In this document: positions 1 through 7,527 of the stretch, piece by piece
How the letters are laid out: every line of letters starts with the position of its first letter
Numbering within the stretch: position 1 is the stretch's first letter
Source: Candidatus Peregrinibacteria bacterium
GTDB taxonomy: Bacteria > Patescibacteriota > Gracilibacteria > UBA1369 > LOWO2-01-FULL-3
Length of the DNA: 13,941 nucleotides
Direction of reading: 5' to 3'
Assembly: GCA_014728975.1 (NCBI GenBank)
Contig: WJKQ01000068.1
Span: 1 to 13,941, forward strand
Notes under the pieces: model-generated
The model's database searches: none
Seen by the model: only the letters and a program-made list of their open reading frames with translations
What the model was told of the DNA's origin: nothing
Translations under genes and position numbers: made by a program

Positions 1-9
1 CTCTTGTTT

Positions 10-31
10 ATACCATTTTTTTGGTATTTTT
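10..31 (+). terminator. Weak hairpin with T-tract, possible terminator of an upstream gene
   Basis: A 6-bp stem (atacca at 10-15, tggtat at 22-27) encloses a T-only loop and is followed by five T. This is the shape of a weak intrinsic terminator reading rightwards. The gene it would serve lies outside the window. The stem is short and AT-rich, so it could be chance. Confidence 0.3.
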
Positions 32-70
32 GTTTCTGAAAAGGAGATGACAAATTTTTAGAATATTGTA
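31..70 (+). repeat. 40-nt element, copy A (second copy at 4349-4388)
   Basis: About 32 of 40 positions match the segment at 4349-4388 in the same orientation. The core at 44-70 matches 22 of 27 positions, including a shared TGACA, a shared ATTTTTA and a shared TTGTA. Copy B reads as a promoter-like pair, but in copy A the matching -10 position (tacaag) is poor. The two copies bracket the S-layer gene. This could be a common regulatory site, a degenerate promoter, or an intergenic repeat of unknown role. Confidence 0.45.
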
Positions 71-94
71 CAAGTTAAATAACTGTTTTTCTTC

Positions 95-128
95 AAAAAA
101 AGACCCTCCCGTGTTGGGAGGGCCTTTT
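95..128 (-). terminator. Rho-independent terminator of the S-layer gene
   Basis: A perfect 7-bp GC-rich stem (ccctccc at 104-110, gggaggg at 116-122) with a 5-nt loop lies just past the stop codon of the minus-strand S-layer gene. On the minus strand the stem is followed by a run of seven T (A95-A101 on the plus strand). Four T on the plus side (125-128) mean it could also act in the other direction. Confidence 0.85.
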
Positions 129-169
129 AAATTTTCTCTTTATTTTGGTTTTTCTCTCATGCTCTATCT

Positions 170-3100
170 TTAGTAGATAAGTACGTTGGATGATAGAGGT
201 GTCTCATCAATCTGATATCCGTTTATCCAGTCTGCAGAACTGACATCCGGATTAGCACCACCAGCTGTTACTTCTGGTAAGTGTGGTACATCAGAATTAT
301 CAGACCAAATGATGTTTGCATCCTCTTCATTTGTTGTACCATCGGACAGTCTAACAATTACACCAGCTGCAGCACCATCATCGATGTAGTTGTATCCAGC
401 TGTTTGTGCCGTACCATCGTCTAGTAGTTTGATGCTTACGCTGTCATCGTCAGATGGAGTAGCAAATCCATTAGGTGTACCTCTTAGAGTATAAGTCTTG
501 GTAGCACCCGCTGAAATTACTTCTTCTCCATTTAGACCGTCATTGGCCCAAGTTACTATAATCGTTTCAGTACCTTCACCTATATTTCCAGCTCCTTCCA
601 CTGAAACTCCACTTGAATCTTGTATTAATACCTGATTGGTAAGATTTGTAGATCCTCTATATAGTTTCCATCCATCGACAGATAGAGTATTGTCTGTACC
701 AACATTGTCAGTAATAACAACTTCAAATTTTAATTGTCTTATAGCAACATCTTCAGCATCGTCAGCGGTTATTGAGAATTTGTAAAGATCCATCTCTGAA
801 GCGTTTGTAATGCTTGAAGTTGGAACTGTTTCTTTTTCAACAGTCATCTTTGTCTTTCTAAGAGTCATTTCTCTACCGTCAAGGTCTGCGCTTCCTACTG
901 AAGTGATTACAGTGTCTGTTCCTTCATTACTTCGTGCTTCAAAATTATCATCGTAGTCAAGTGAAGCTATTATCTTTTCTCCTGAATCTGCGCCTACTGA
1001 AATAGTATTCAATTCAGAAACTACTGAAATTGAATTTGAATCATCTTCAGGAATAACGAAATCTTCTGTCCAGGCATTGAAGTCTGAATAACCAGTCGCA
1101 TTTGGTGTAACAGGTCCTGAAACCATAGTTTCACCATCGTATAGGTATAGCGCTCCAACGTCGTCAATATCAGACGCATCAACTTTTACTCGTATTTTTG
1201 AAAGTTTCAATTCTTCGTTTTGAGCTGTGAATTTAAATTTAGCAAGTGTTTCCATCTCGCCGGCAATAATAATTCTGCTTTCAGATACATCTACTTCGTC
1301 CGGTGCAAGAGCAACCGTTAGAATTCCTGCGTCAGAGATTGTGTGATCCGGGCCGTCAACTGTTCCTGTTACGGCTGCCGCGTTTCCTTCAGAATCCTGT
1401 GCAGATACGTCAGTATTAGCTGAAACGTCTACACCCAACTGTACGTCTGAACCAGGTGTTCCGTCATCATCTTCTAATGAACTTAGAGAATTCAGGTCGA
1501 CTTGTACAACAAGTTTCTTGGTAGTACCTTTATCGACTTTTACATTCAGGTTATTGAATGTTGCCTGGTCACCGCTCAAAGATTCGGTGTCACCAACCTG
1601 TGTTTCTCCATCCCATAAAGACAGAGTCAATACACAGTTTGTTTCTGTATTACAGTCGTTGCTTGAATCACCATCGTCTGTAGCGTCGGTAAGTGATCCA
1701 TCGGCTGTTACTGTAATCGCTTTAACATATACGTCTTTACCGTCTCCGGCTTGTAAATTAATACCTACCATGTCAAGATCTGAAGATCCGTTGATATATG
1801 TCTGTCCAGTTGGTGTACCGGCAGTAGAAATAGCTAGTCCGGCAGTAGCAAGATTATGGTCACTACCAGTTATGTCTCCGGTAGGAACAATATCGGCTGT
1901 ATTAACATATTGATTATTCTCAAGGTTTTTAACATCGTTACCCTGGAATGCATTTAGATCAGCACTTATTGTTTCATCGGAAACTGGAGTGTAATTTGCG
2001 ATATCCGCTGTAATAGCGATAGTTCTTTCTTCACCTCCGGTAAGATTCCAGACGTCAGTCAATGTAAATGCCTGAGTAGTATCAGAACCAGTTGTTGATA
2101 CATCTACCGGTCCAAATAATACCTGGTCAGTTTCTACATCATAACCTTTGACATCTGTAAAGTTAGCGGCATTTGTAACTCCGCTTGCGTCTACCAAACA
2201 GCTTTCTGCTGCACATGTTCCTCCTGAATTTAACGTCATTCGTGTATTTCTAATTTCGACATTATTTTGAGAAACAATATCGAATCTCATTAATTCAACA
2301 TCCTGTGAATCCGTAGCATAATCCTGAACAGCCGGTCCCGCATAACTGATTGTGATCTGACCACCCTGGACTGTTGTCCAAGAAGCATCAGTTCCATCAT
2401 TTGCTGAATTATCGTAATCTGGATTTGTCACGTTAACTCCATAACCGTATGTTGCACCTATTGCATGCAGGTCCGCACGGTTTTCAAGATAGAATTTAAT
2501 AGTATCACCATCACGTGCTCCGGGTCCAACGTCCGCATATACTTCAAATGTTCTACTTGAACCTTTAGCCATCTGGTATGGATCACTCATCATATCAAAC
2601 ACCAAATAATCGTTTGAAGTTAGAGCATCTGCCGTAGCAATTTCCACTCCACCCTGCATTAACACGAAATTTGTAAGCTCTTCGTCCGCGATACTACCTA
2701 CCTGATATAGGGTGATAGATTCGACTTCAAGAGCTTCAGAAGATCCTGCGTTGATGCGGAATTCCGCTACTTTTGAATTATCTTCACCAACTTTAGGATC
2801 CGTAAGGATTCCTGATTTTTCAATTTCCGCTGATCCGACTGATGCAGCTGAAATAGAGAATAGGTTACCTTCTACACTTGATACTCCTGAAACAGAAGAA
2901 TCTGAAGTAACAGTGTCAAGAACGAAACCGTCAACATTACCGTTTCCTGTTCCACTTAGATCTGCTACCAGGCTTAGAGTATGGCTTCCTTCAACCACAT
3001 AGTTGAATCCTGTAAATGTAGCAAGATGTGTGGAAGAATTTACAGATCTTCCCGTAGTCAATCTTTCAGCGCCTTCATATAGGTATACGTTTTCAAAGTC

Positions 3101-3895
3101 TGTAGTTTCACCAGCTCCATATCTTTCGAATGTCATGCTGTCAATTACACCTTCGCCTTCAACGTCGAATTGTAGGAATTCAACACCGGTCGCGCTTAAT
3201 GGGATGACATCTCCACTCGGATTATCGGAAGACAGGCTGAATGTTAGATCTCCAACAATGTCCGGTGGTTCCTCCTCCTCTTCACGAGGCATTGGATCCA
3301 TAGCCATAGAGATCATTTTTGCAGCTTCCGCTCTGTTGATGTAGTCGGCTCCTCTGAATGTTCCATCTTCATATCCGTCAACTACACTCCAGCAGTATCC
3401 TGTTACTGCATAAGGTTCATACCATTCTCCCGCTGGAACGTCCGGGAATGGGTTATCCATAGTACATTCAGGAAGATCAGCTGAAATTACGGCAATTTTT
3501 AAGAATTCAGCACGATTGATAGGGAATCCAGGCCGGAAAGATCCGTCCGAATAACCTACTACCAATCCATTAGCTACAGCTGTTCTTAATGTGTCGTAGT
3601 ACCAAGTTCCACTTGATACATCATTAAAGCTGATATCTGTCGCACCCTGCAGGTCAAACGCCTGTACCAGAAGTGTAACAGCTTCCGCCCTGTTTAGATT
3701 GTCTCCAGGACGGTAATTGTCTTGATCAGTATCCACGATTCCTTTTGCTCCCAGGTCATTTACATAGCTTGCGTACCAGGTATTGTCCGGTACATCATCA
3801 AAGTACTGGCCTGCTGAAGCAGTCGTAGATACCACAAGCATGGAAAGGACTGCCGCCATTGATAATGTGGCAATCACTCTTCGCAATTTTGTCAT
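170..3895 (-). CDS. S-layer-type surface protein with three SLH domains
   Basis: 1241 aa, exported. Residues 1-28 form a signal peptide (TKLRR, hydrophobic core, TTASA cut site). Three SLH domains follow at about 31-80, 89-138 and 149-200, recognisable by FxDVP/S..WY and GYxDGxF+P...INRAE blocks. The third lacks the usual proline after FR (FRGADYINRAE). SLH domains typically bind pyruvylated wall polysaccharide, so this end should anchor the protein outside the cell. A Glu/Pro linker (REEEEEPPD, about 204-212) leads into about 1000 residues of acidic, Thr/Ser/Asp-rich beta sequence that I parse as roughly six related sandwich repeats, each with a pattern like V.L.KF...A......I..I.. and a later LYDGET.V strand. 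Close Cys pairs (near TCAAESC and DCNTETNC) suggest disulfides. Stop is TAA and no Shine-Dalgarno sequence precedes the ATG. The long spacer and strong terminator fit a highly expressed monocistronic gene. That it is the main S-layer subunit is inference. Confidence 0.85.
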   Translation of the reverse strand: MTKLRRVIATLSMAAVLSMLVVSTTASAGQYFDDVPDNTWYASYVNDLGAKGIVDTDQDNYRPGDNLNRAEAVTLLVQAFDLQGATDISFNDVSSGTWYYDTLRTAVANGLVVGYSDGSFRPGFPINRAEFLKIAVISADLPECTMDNPFPDVPAGEWYEPYAVTGYCWSVVDGYEDGTFRGADYINRAEAAKMISMAMDPMPREEEEEPPDIVGDLTFSLSSDNPSGDVIPLSATGVEFLQFDVEGEGVIDSMTFERYGAGETTDFENVYLYEGAERLTTGRSVNSSTHLATFTGFNYVVEGSHTLSLVADLSGTGNGNVDGFVLDTVTSDSSVSGVSSVEGNLFSISAASVGSAEIEKSGILTDPKVGEDNSKVAEFRINAGSSEALEVESITLYQVGSIADEELTNFVLMQGGVEIATADALTSNDYLVFDMMSDPYQMAKGSSRTFEVYADVGPGARDGDTIKFYLENRADLHAIGATYGYGVNVTNPDYDNSANDGTDASWTTVQGGQITISYAGPAVQDYATDSQDVELMRFDIVSQNNVEIRNTRMTLNSGGTCAAESCLVDASGVTNAANFTDVKGYDVETDQVLFGPVDVSTTGSDTTQAFTLTDVWNLTGGEERTIAITADIANYTPVSDETISADLNAFQGNDVKNLENNQYVNTADIVPTGDITGSDHNLATAGLAISTAGTPTGQTYINGSSDLDMVGINLQAGDGKDVYVKAITVTADGSLTDATDDGDSSNDCNTETNCVLTLSLWDGETQVGDTESLSGDQATFNNLNVKVDKGTTKKLVVQVDLNSLSSLEDDDGTPGSDVQLGVDVSANTDVSAQDSEGNAAAVTGTVDGPDHTISDAGILTVALAPDEVDVSESRIIIAGEMETLAKFKFTAQNEELKLSKIRVKVDASDIDDVGALYLYDGETMVSGPVTPNATGYSDFNAWTEDFVIPEDDSNSISVVSELNTISVGADSGEKIIASLDYDDNFEARSNEGTDTVITSVGSADLDGREMTLRKTKMTVEKETVPTSSITNASEMDLYKFSITADDAEDVAIRQLKFEVVITDNVGTDNTLSVDGWKLYRGSTNLTNQVLIQDSSGVSVEGAGNIGEGTETIIVTWANDGLNGEEVISAGATKTYTLRGTPNGFATPSDDDSVSIKLLDDGTAQTAGYNYIDDGAAAGVIVRLSDGTTNEEDANIIWSDNSDVPHLPEVTAGGANPDVSSADWINGYQIDETPLSSNVLIY

Positions 3896-3953
3896 AATAC
3901 TTGCGGTTAATGAATATTATTAAATAAAGGATAAATATATATTTTAAAGTTTT

Positions 3954-3978
3954 ATTGATTAGTTGTCGGCTAATCAAT
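3954..3978. promoter_or_regulatory. Perfect 9-bp inverted repeat upstream of the S-layer gene
   Basis: attgattag (3954-3962) and ctaatcaat (3970-3978) form a perfect 9-bp inverted repeat around a 7-nt centre, about 58 nt upstream of the S-layer ATG. On the minus strand it could be a 5'-leader stem-loop or an operator. On that strand TTGATT and TAAAAC lie 17 bp apart across it, a weak possible promoter pair. There is no T-tract, so it is not a terminator. Confidence 0.5.
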
Positions 3979-4102
3979 GAAAACAATTATTGCTTTTAAA
4001 TATTGTGTTTCTTTTTAATTTTTCTACTATTTTTCAAAGATCAAAATTTTGTATATCTACAAGGTATTCGTGAGAATGTACAACCAATCCCTTTCTCCCC
4101 TC

Positions 4103-4120
4103 TTTGGCTTTCTTGCGCAG
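4103..4120 (+). repeat. 18-bp direct repeat, copy 1
   Basis: tttggctttcttgcgcag matches 16 of 18 positions with the copy at 4203-4220. The two copies begin exactly 100 bp apart within the otherwise low-complexity spacer, and each carries a GC-rich ttgcgc core that stands out from its surroundings. Confidence 0.5.
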
Positions 4121-4202
4121 TTTTCTTGTTTTTTAGATCCAATAAATTTCGTGTTTCTATCAAATGAGAATTTAACAAAGTGACTACTCAGCGTCAATCG
4201 AT

Positions 4203-4220
4203 TTTGGCTTTATTGCGCGG
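4203..4220 (+). repeat. 18-bp direct repeat, copy 2
   Basis: tttggctttattgcgcgg is the second copy of the repeat at 4103-4120, differing at two positions. Sequence outside the 18 bp does not match between copies, which argues for selected sites rather than a recent segmental duplication. Confidence 0.5.
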
Positions 4221-4348
4221 TCAATATATCTCTTTTTTTTGCACTTTTTATCAGTGGCCAGTGTTATTATTTCTCTATTTTTTTCCTTTTGTACAGCCAA
4301 ATTTCCGCCTAATTTATTTCGATTGATATAACTGTTTTACATGTAATT

Positions 4349-4388
4349 TGTTTCGAAAAACGAGGTGACATATTTTTACTATGTTGTA
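4349..4388 (+). repeat. 40-nt element, copy B
   Basis: This is the same-strand relative of 31-70 (about 32 of 40 identical). It overlaps a promoter-like GTGACA...TAATAT pair, which is the main reason to think the element is regulatory. It lies about 220 bp upstream of the glycosyltransferase gene. Confidence 0.45.
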
Positions 4389-4392
4389 ATAT
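4365..4392 (+). promoter_or_regulatory. Possible promoter for the glycosyltransferase gene
   Basis: GTGACA (4365-4370), a 16-bp spacer and TAATAT (4387-4392) resemble a sigma-70-type promoter reading rightwards. It would give a leader of roughly 210 nt before the ATG at 4612, which is long, so a closer start may exist. Confidence 0.35.
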
Positions 4393-4611
4393 TATGGTTG
4401 TTGTTTGGACTCTTTTCTTGTTGAAGATTGTTTTCTGCTTTTTGTATAGGCAATTTTACCTAAAAATTAACATTTAAAGGTTTTCTTTTGTTTGTAATGT
4501 TTTTTTACTTTAAGGTATACAGAAAACAACTACTTTTTTTGACAAATATTTGATAGTGTGTTTTTGGAGTTATGGTTTTGAGATGTTTACAAAAATTTAA
4601 AATGTTTTCGC

Positions 4612-6075
4612 ATGAAGAAAATATTAATTATCGGAAATTCACCTTTACCTGATGAAAATACAAGGTCGAGGCCGGCCGCGGGACTTCGTACACATCAATT
4701 TTCCTCCCCTCTTTTAAAAAAAGGAGGTACGGTTATATCCGATGCCAAAAGGGCTTTTTCAGCAGAAAAAAGGCAGAATTTTTCAATAAGAACGGTAAAT
4801 ATCGCAATGCCGGAATGTTACGATCAGAATCCAGGCAGAAAAGAAATTATTCACAGTGATAAATATTCCCAATTTGTAATTCCAAAAAATGATCCGGGGT
4901 TAATCAGGATTATTCAGGATATTCATGACAAATTTCATCCTGACGCAATTATCGGTGTGAACACTTATCCTTCCTATATTGCCTCGCAAATTAAATCAAG
5001 ATCGCCTCTCTGGGCCGATCTGAATGGATGGGTCATGGCCGAGGCTCAAGCTCAAGCCTATAAAATTGATTCGAACGATTATATTTCTCATTATTATAAA
5101 ATGGAGAAATCCATTCTTAAACGTGCCGATAAAATTTCCGCCGTTTCTGAGACGCAAAGATTTTCAGTTATCGGGGAACTTGCGTTTTGCGGAAGGCTTA
5201 ATAAAGAAAGTTTTGGATATAAGTTTGTCCATCACATTCCAAACGGAACTCAGTGGTTTGAGGGTGAAAATAATATAAAGGACGAGCTTAAAGTCGGAAG
5301 TGAGACTGAAACAAACGCAAGAGAAATTCTCAAAAAAATTCCCGAAAACGCTTTTGTTCTTCTATGGCTTGGAGGATATAACACATGGGTCGATGAGTAT
5401 ACCTTGTTTAAGAGTGTGGAAGACGCCGTTAAGGAATGTAAAAATTTATATTTTGTGTCGACAGGCGGTGAAATAAAAGGGCTTGATAATAAAACTTTTA
5501 CAAAATTTATGAACATGATTGATAAATCAAAATTTAAGGACAGGTTTATTTTTTTAGGATGGGTGGACACAGAAGTAATACCTTATATATATAAACGTGC
5601 CGACTGCGGGCTGAATGTAGACAGGATATGCACGGAAACTTTAACAGGCGCGAGAAACAGGATAAACGAAATGATGAAATTTGGACTGCCGGTAATAACC
5701 ACTTTGGGTAGCGAGATCTCTTATGAAGTTCCGCGTATTGGCGCCGGAATCGGAATCCCCAGCGGTAAACATGAAAAATTATCTGAAGCGATTGTTGCCA
5801 TATATAAGGAATGGCGCGGAGGACGTGAACTCGCGAGTGTGGAATTTAAAAAATACGGTGAAAACGGTCAAAAATATATTGAAGAAAAATGCAATTATGA
5901 ATATTTAATGAAGCCGCTTATGGAGTGGCTGGAAAATCCGCGTCCTGCTCCCGATAGAGGTGTTTCTGTCCGTTTCGGCAGGATTTCATCAATTCGGGGA
6001 GGCGTGAAATATATAAAAGATAAAGGTTTATTAAACTTTATTAAAAAACTTCTGCAAAAATTCAGGCGGGGATAA
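4612..6075 (+). CDS. GT-B fold glycosyltransferase (GT4-like)
   Basis: 487 aa, with no signal peptide or clear membrane segment, so probably cytosolic or membrane-associated. The N-terminal Rossmann half starts with KKILIIGNS, and its loop carries the DENTRSRPAAGLRTHQF stretch. A hinge-side PNGT motif sits at 210-213. The C-terminal half has the LLWLGGYNTWVDEYTLF nucleotide-sugar loop (about 250-266), FIFLGWVD (313-319), and a catalytic-region E353 followed by GLPVITT (358-364). These features match retaining GT4-type enzymes that move a sugar from an activated nucleotide donor. Donor and acceptor cannot be read from sequence. The last 30 residues form a basic, amphipathic tail (KKLLQKFRRG) that could touch the membrane. 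It is divergent from the S-layer gene across the long spacer, so S-layer or wall-polysaccharide glycosylation is a reasonable guess only. The ATG has no Shine-Dalgarno sequence. Stop TAA. Confidence 0.8.
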   Translation: MKKILIIGNSPLPDENTRSRPAAGLRTHQFSSPLLKKGGTVISDAKRAFSAEKRQNFSIRTVNIAMPECYDQNPGRKEIIHSDKYSQFVIPKNDPGLIRIIQDIHDKFHPDAIIGVNTYPSYIASQIKSRSPLWADLNGWVMAEAQAQAYKIDSNDYISHYYKMEKSILKRADKISAVSETQRFSVIGELAFCGRLNKESFGYKFVHHIPNGTQWFEGENNIKDELKVGSETETNAREILKKIPENAFVLLWLGGYNTWVDEYTLFKSVEDAVKECKNLYFVSTGGEIKGLDNKTFTKFMNMIDKSKFKDRFIFLGWVDTEVIPYIYKRADCGLNVDRICTETLTGARNRINEMMKFGLPVITTLGSEISYEVPRIGAGIGIPSGKHEKLSEAIVAIYKEWRGGRELASVEFKKYGENGQKYIEEKCNYEYLMKPLMEWLENPRPAPDRGVSVRFGRISSIRGGVKYIKDKGLLNFIKKLLQKFRRG

Positions 6076-6194
6076 ATCGCTGTGTTGTATAACTTGAAAG
6101 AAAATAATTGTAATATGCGTATACATTATTTAGGAAATAAATTCTAAAAATTTCAAAAAATATTCAACAAAAACCGGATGTGATACTGGTAAAA

Positions 6195-6728
6195 ATGGCA
6201 CTAAAAAATGCCGATGATTTTTTGTTTCTTATGCAAAGGTATGAGAAAAAGCTTTTCTATTACGTAAAAAGGCTTGCAAATATTTCCGATGCTGACGCGG
6301 AGGATATTCTTCAGGAAGTTTTTATAAAGGCTTATGAAAATCTTAACGACTTTGACAAGAATTTAAAATTTTCTTCATGGATTTATCGAATCGCTCATAA
6401 TCACACGATAAGTCATTATCGAAAAAATAAGAAAAATTTTGAATCATTATCGGAAGAGGACAGCGAGATCATATTTAAAAAAATTTCTTCTGAACTGGAT
6501 ATAAAAAAAGATTTGGAGCAGAAATTTAAGAGCTCGAAGGTTCGTGAACTTTTATCTCAACTGGACAAGAAATATCGGGACGTGTTGATTTTGAAATTTT
6601 TGGAAGATAAGGATTATAAAGAAATTTCCAATATTCTTAAGAAGCCAATGGGGTCTATCGCTGCTCTCATGAATCGGGCAAAGAACAAATTTAAAAAAAT
6701 ACTAATCAAAAATTATATAACCGCTTAA
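6195..6728 (+). CDS. ECF-type sigma-70 family RNA polymerase sigma factor
   Basis: 177 aa from the ATG at 6195. An in-frame GTG at 6180 would add five residues; neither start has a Shine-Dalgarno sequence, and I prefer ATG. Only regions sigma2 and sigma4 are present, as in group 4 (ECF) sigma factors. Sigma2 includes YEKKLFYYVKRL and the core-binding DAEDILQEVFIKAYENL, then FSSWIYRIAHNHTISHYRK, which is the -10 recognition region. Sigma4 includes LSQLDKKYRDVLILKFLEDKDYKEI and the recognition helix MGSIAALMNRAKNKFKK. The intervening linker is acidic and Lys-rich. It should direct polymerase to a small regulon. The next gene encodes a three-TM membrane protein in the same frame, separated by only the TAA at 6726-6728 and 25 sense codons, and a small exported protein follows. 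That arrangement suggests a signalling module in which the membrane protein restrains the sigma factor. The target promoter is unknown. Confidence 0.88.
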   Translation: MALKNADDFLFLMQRYEKKLFYYVKRLANISDADAEDILQEVFIKAYENLNDFDKNLKFSSWIYRIAHNHTISHYRKNKKNFESLSEEDSEIIFKKISSELDIKKDLEQKFKSSKVRELLSQLDKKYRDVLILKFLEDKDYKEISNILKKPMGSIAALMNRAKNKFKKILIKNYITA

Positions 6729-6803
6729 TTCACGGCTGAAAAAAATATTAGCAAGAATACATTAAAGGAAATAAAGACAAAAAAGATTCATCCCAAGTCA
6801 AAG

Positions 6804-7481
6804 TTGAGATTTTTACTTAAAAAATCGGTTTTGTGGGGAAGTTTTTCAGTTTTGATTTTGTCGGGCGGAATTGTGACTTCGGTGATTATCTTTCGATTAA
6901 AGACAAATGATTGGGAAATTTATAAATATCTTGGATATACTTTTCCGGGGTTTATAATTAAGACCCTCCCCTACTTCTGGATTCTGCTTTTGGTGATTTT
7001 TATTGGAATTGCTTTTTATAACTTCAGGCATACTTCGAAAGGCTATCATTATAAATTTGCGGGTGTGGTTGGAATCAGCGTGATAGCAAGTATTGTTTTG
7101 GGTTTTGCTTTTTTTGGAATGGGGGTAGCGGGACAAGTTGAGGATCTTGCACTTCATCGAATGCCGTTTTATGACACTTTCAGTTTTCAGAAGAGAATTG
7201 AAAAGTGGAAGCAGGTTGATAAAGGAATTGTGGCCGGAGAAATAATCGAGATTATGAAAGATGAAATCAAGATTAAAGATTTGAGCGGAGAACTTAGAAC
7301 TTTAAATATAAAGGATATTCCTCCTAAAATAAAAAGGACTTTAAAGAAAGAAATGATCATAGGCGTAATAGGAGAAAAGCTTAAGGACGGTAATTTTAGA
7401 GCTGATAAATTAAGACCCTGGAAAGGAAATTATAAAAAAATGAGACCCGGTGCATTTTATATGAAAGAAAAATATATTTAA
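6804..7481 (+). CDS. Three-TM membrane protein paired with the ECF sigma factor (candidate anti-sigma)
   Basis: 225 aa from a TTG codon at 6804, the only usual bacterial start in frame. Three membrane helices: about 10-31, 50-73 and 84-108. If the N-terminus is inside, the C-terminal part lies outside the cell. That part (about 138-203) is a small beta domain (KGIVAGEIIEI...IKIKDLSGELRTLNI...MIIGVIGEKLKDGNFRADKL) with an OB-like alternation of strands. I do not recognise a named family with certainty, and it has no zinc-finger anti-sigma motif. The role as anti-sigma or sensor is inferred from position directly after the sigma gene. The annotated start is doubtful: the frame stays open back to the sigma TAA, and those 25 codons (6729-6803) encode a basic cytosolic-looking segment (KNTLKEIKTKKIHPKSK) that reads as a natural N-terminus. 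No ATG, GTG or TTG lies in that stretch. Stop TAA. Confidence 0.7.
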   Translation: MRFLLKKSVLWGSFSVLILSGGIVTSVIIFRLKTNDWEIYKYLGYTFPGFIIKTLPYFWILLLVIFIGIAFYNFRHTSKGYHYKFAGVVGISVIASIVLGFAFFGMGVAGQVEDLALHRMPFYDTFSFQKRIEKWKQVDKGIVAGEIIEIMKDEIKIKDLSGELRTLNIKDIPPKIKRTLKKEMIIGVIGEKLKDGNFRADKLRPWKGNYKKMRPGAFYMKEKYI

Positions 7482-7527
7482 ATGCGTACTAAATCAGTGC
7501 AGGCTGCAAAAATTATTTCTTAACCAC

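Larger units (their letters stand above)
3896..4611. other. 716-bp non-coding divergent spacer
   Basis: I see no convincing gene here. The plus strand is strongly T-rich with many T runs, so a leader transcribed towards the S-layer gene would be A-rich and largely unstructured. Contents: a 9-bp-stem palindrome at 3954-3978, two 18-bp direct repeats at 4103-4120 and 4203-4220, a perfect 10-bp palindrome ttacatgtaa at 4337-4346, the 40-nt element copy B at 4349-4388 with a promoter-like pair, and an isolated ttgaca at 4539-4544 without a good -10 partner. I could not identify a convincing promoter for the S-layer gene by eye. Confidence 0.7.

Noticed and set aside
1518..3344. Three plus-strand open frames of 96-131 codons opposite the S-layer gene
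   Set aside because: They lie fully within the large minus-strand gene, have Ser/Pro/Leu-rich shadow composition, and have no domains or promoters.
4539..4544. ttgaca as a -35 box for the glycosyltransferase
   Set aside because: No acceptable -10 sequence lies 15-19 bp downstream.
6726..6728. TGA or TAA recoding in this organism
   Set aside because: All genes end cleanly at TAA or TAG and contain no in-frame TGA; the single open frame after this TAA is better treated as a local start or read-through question.
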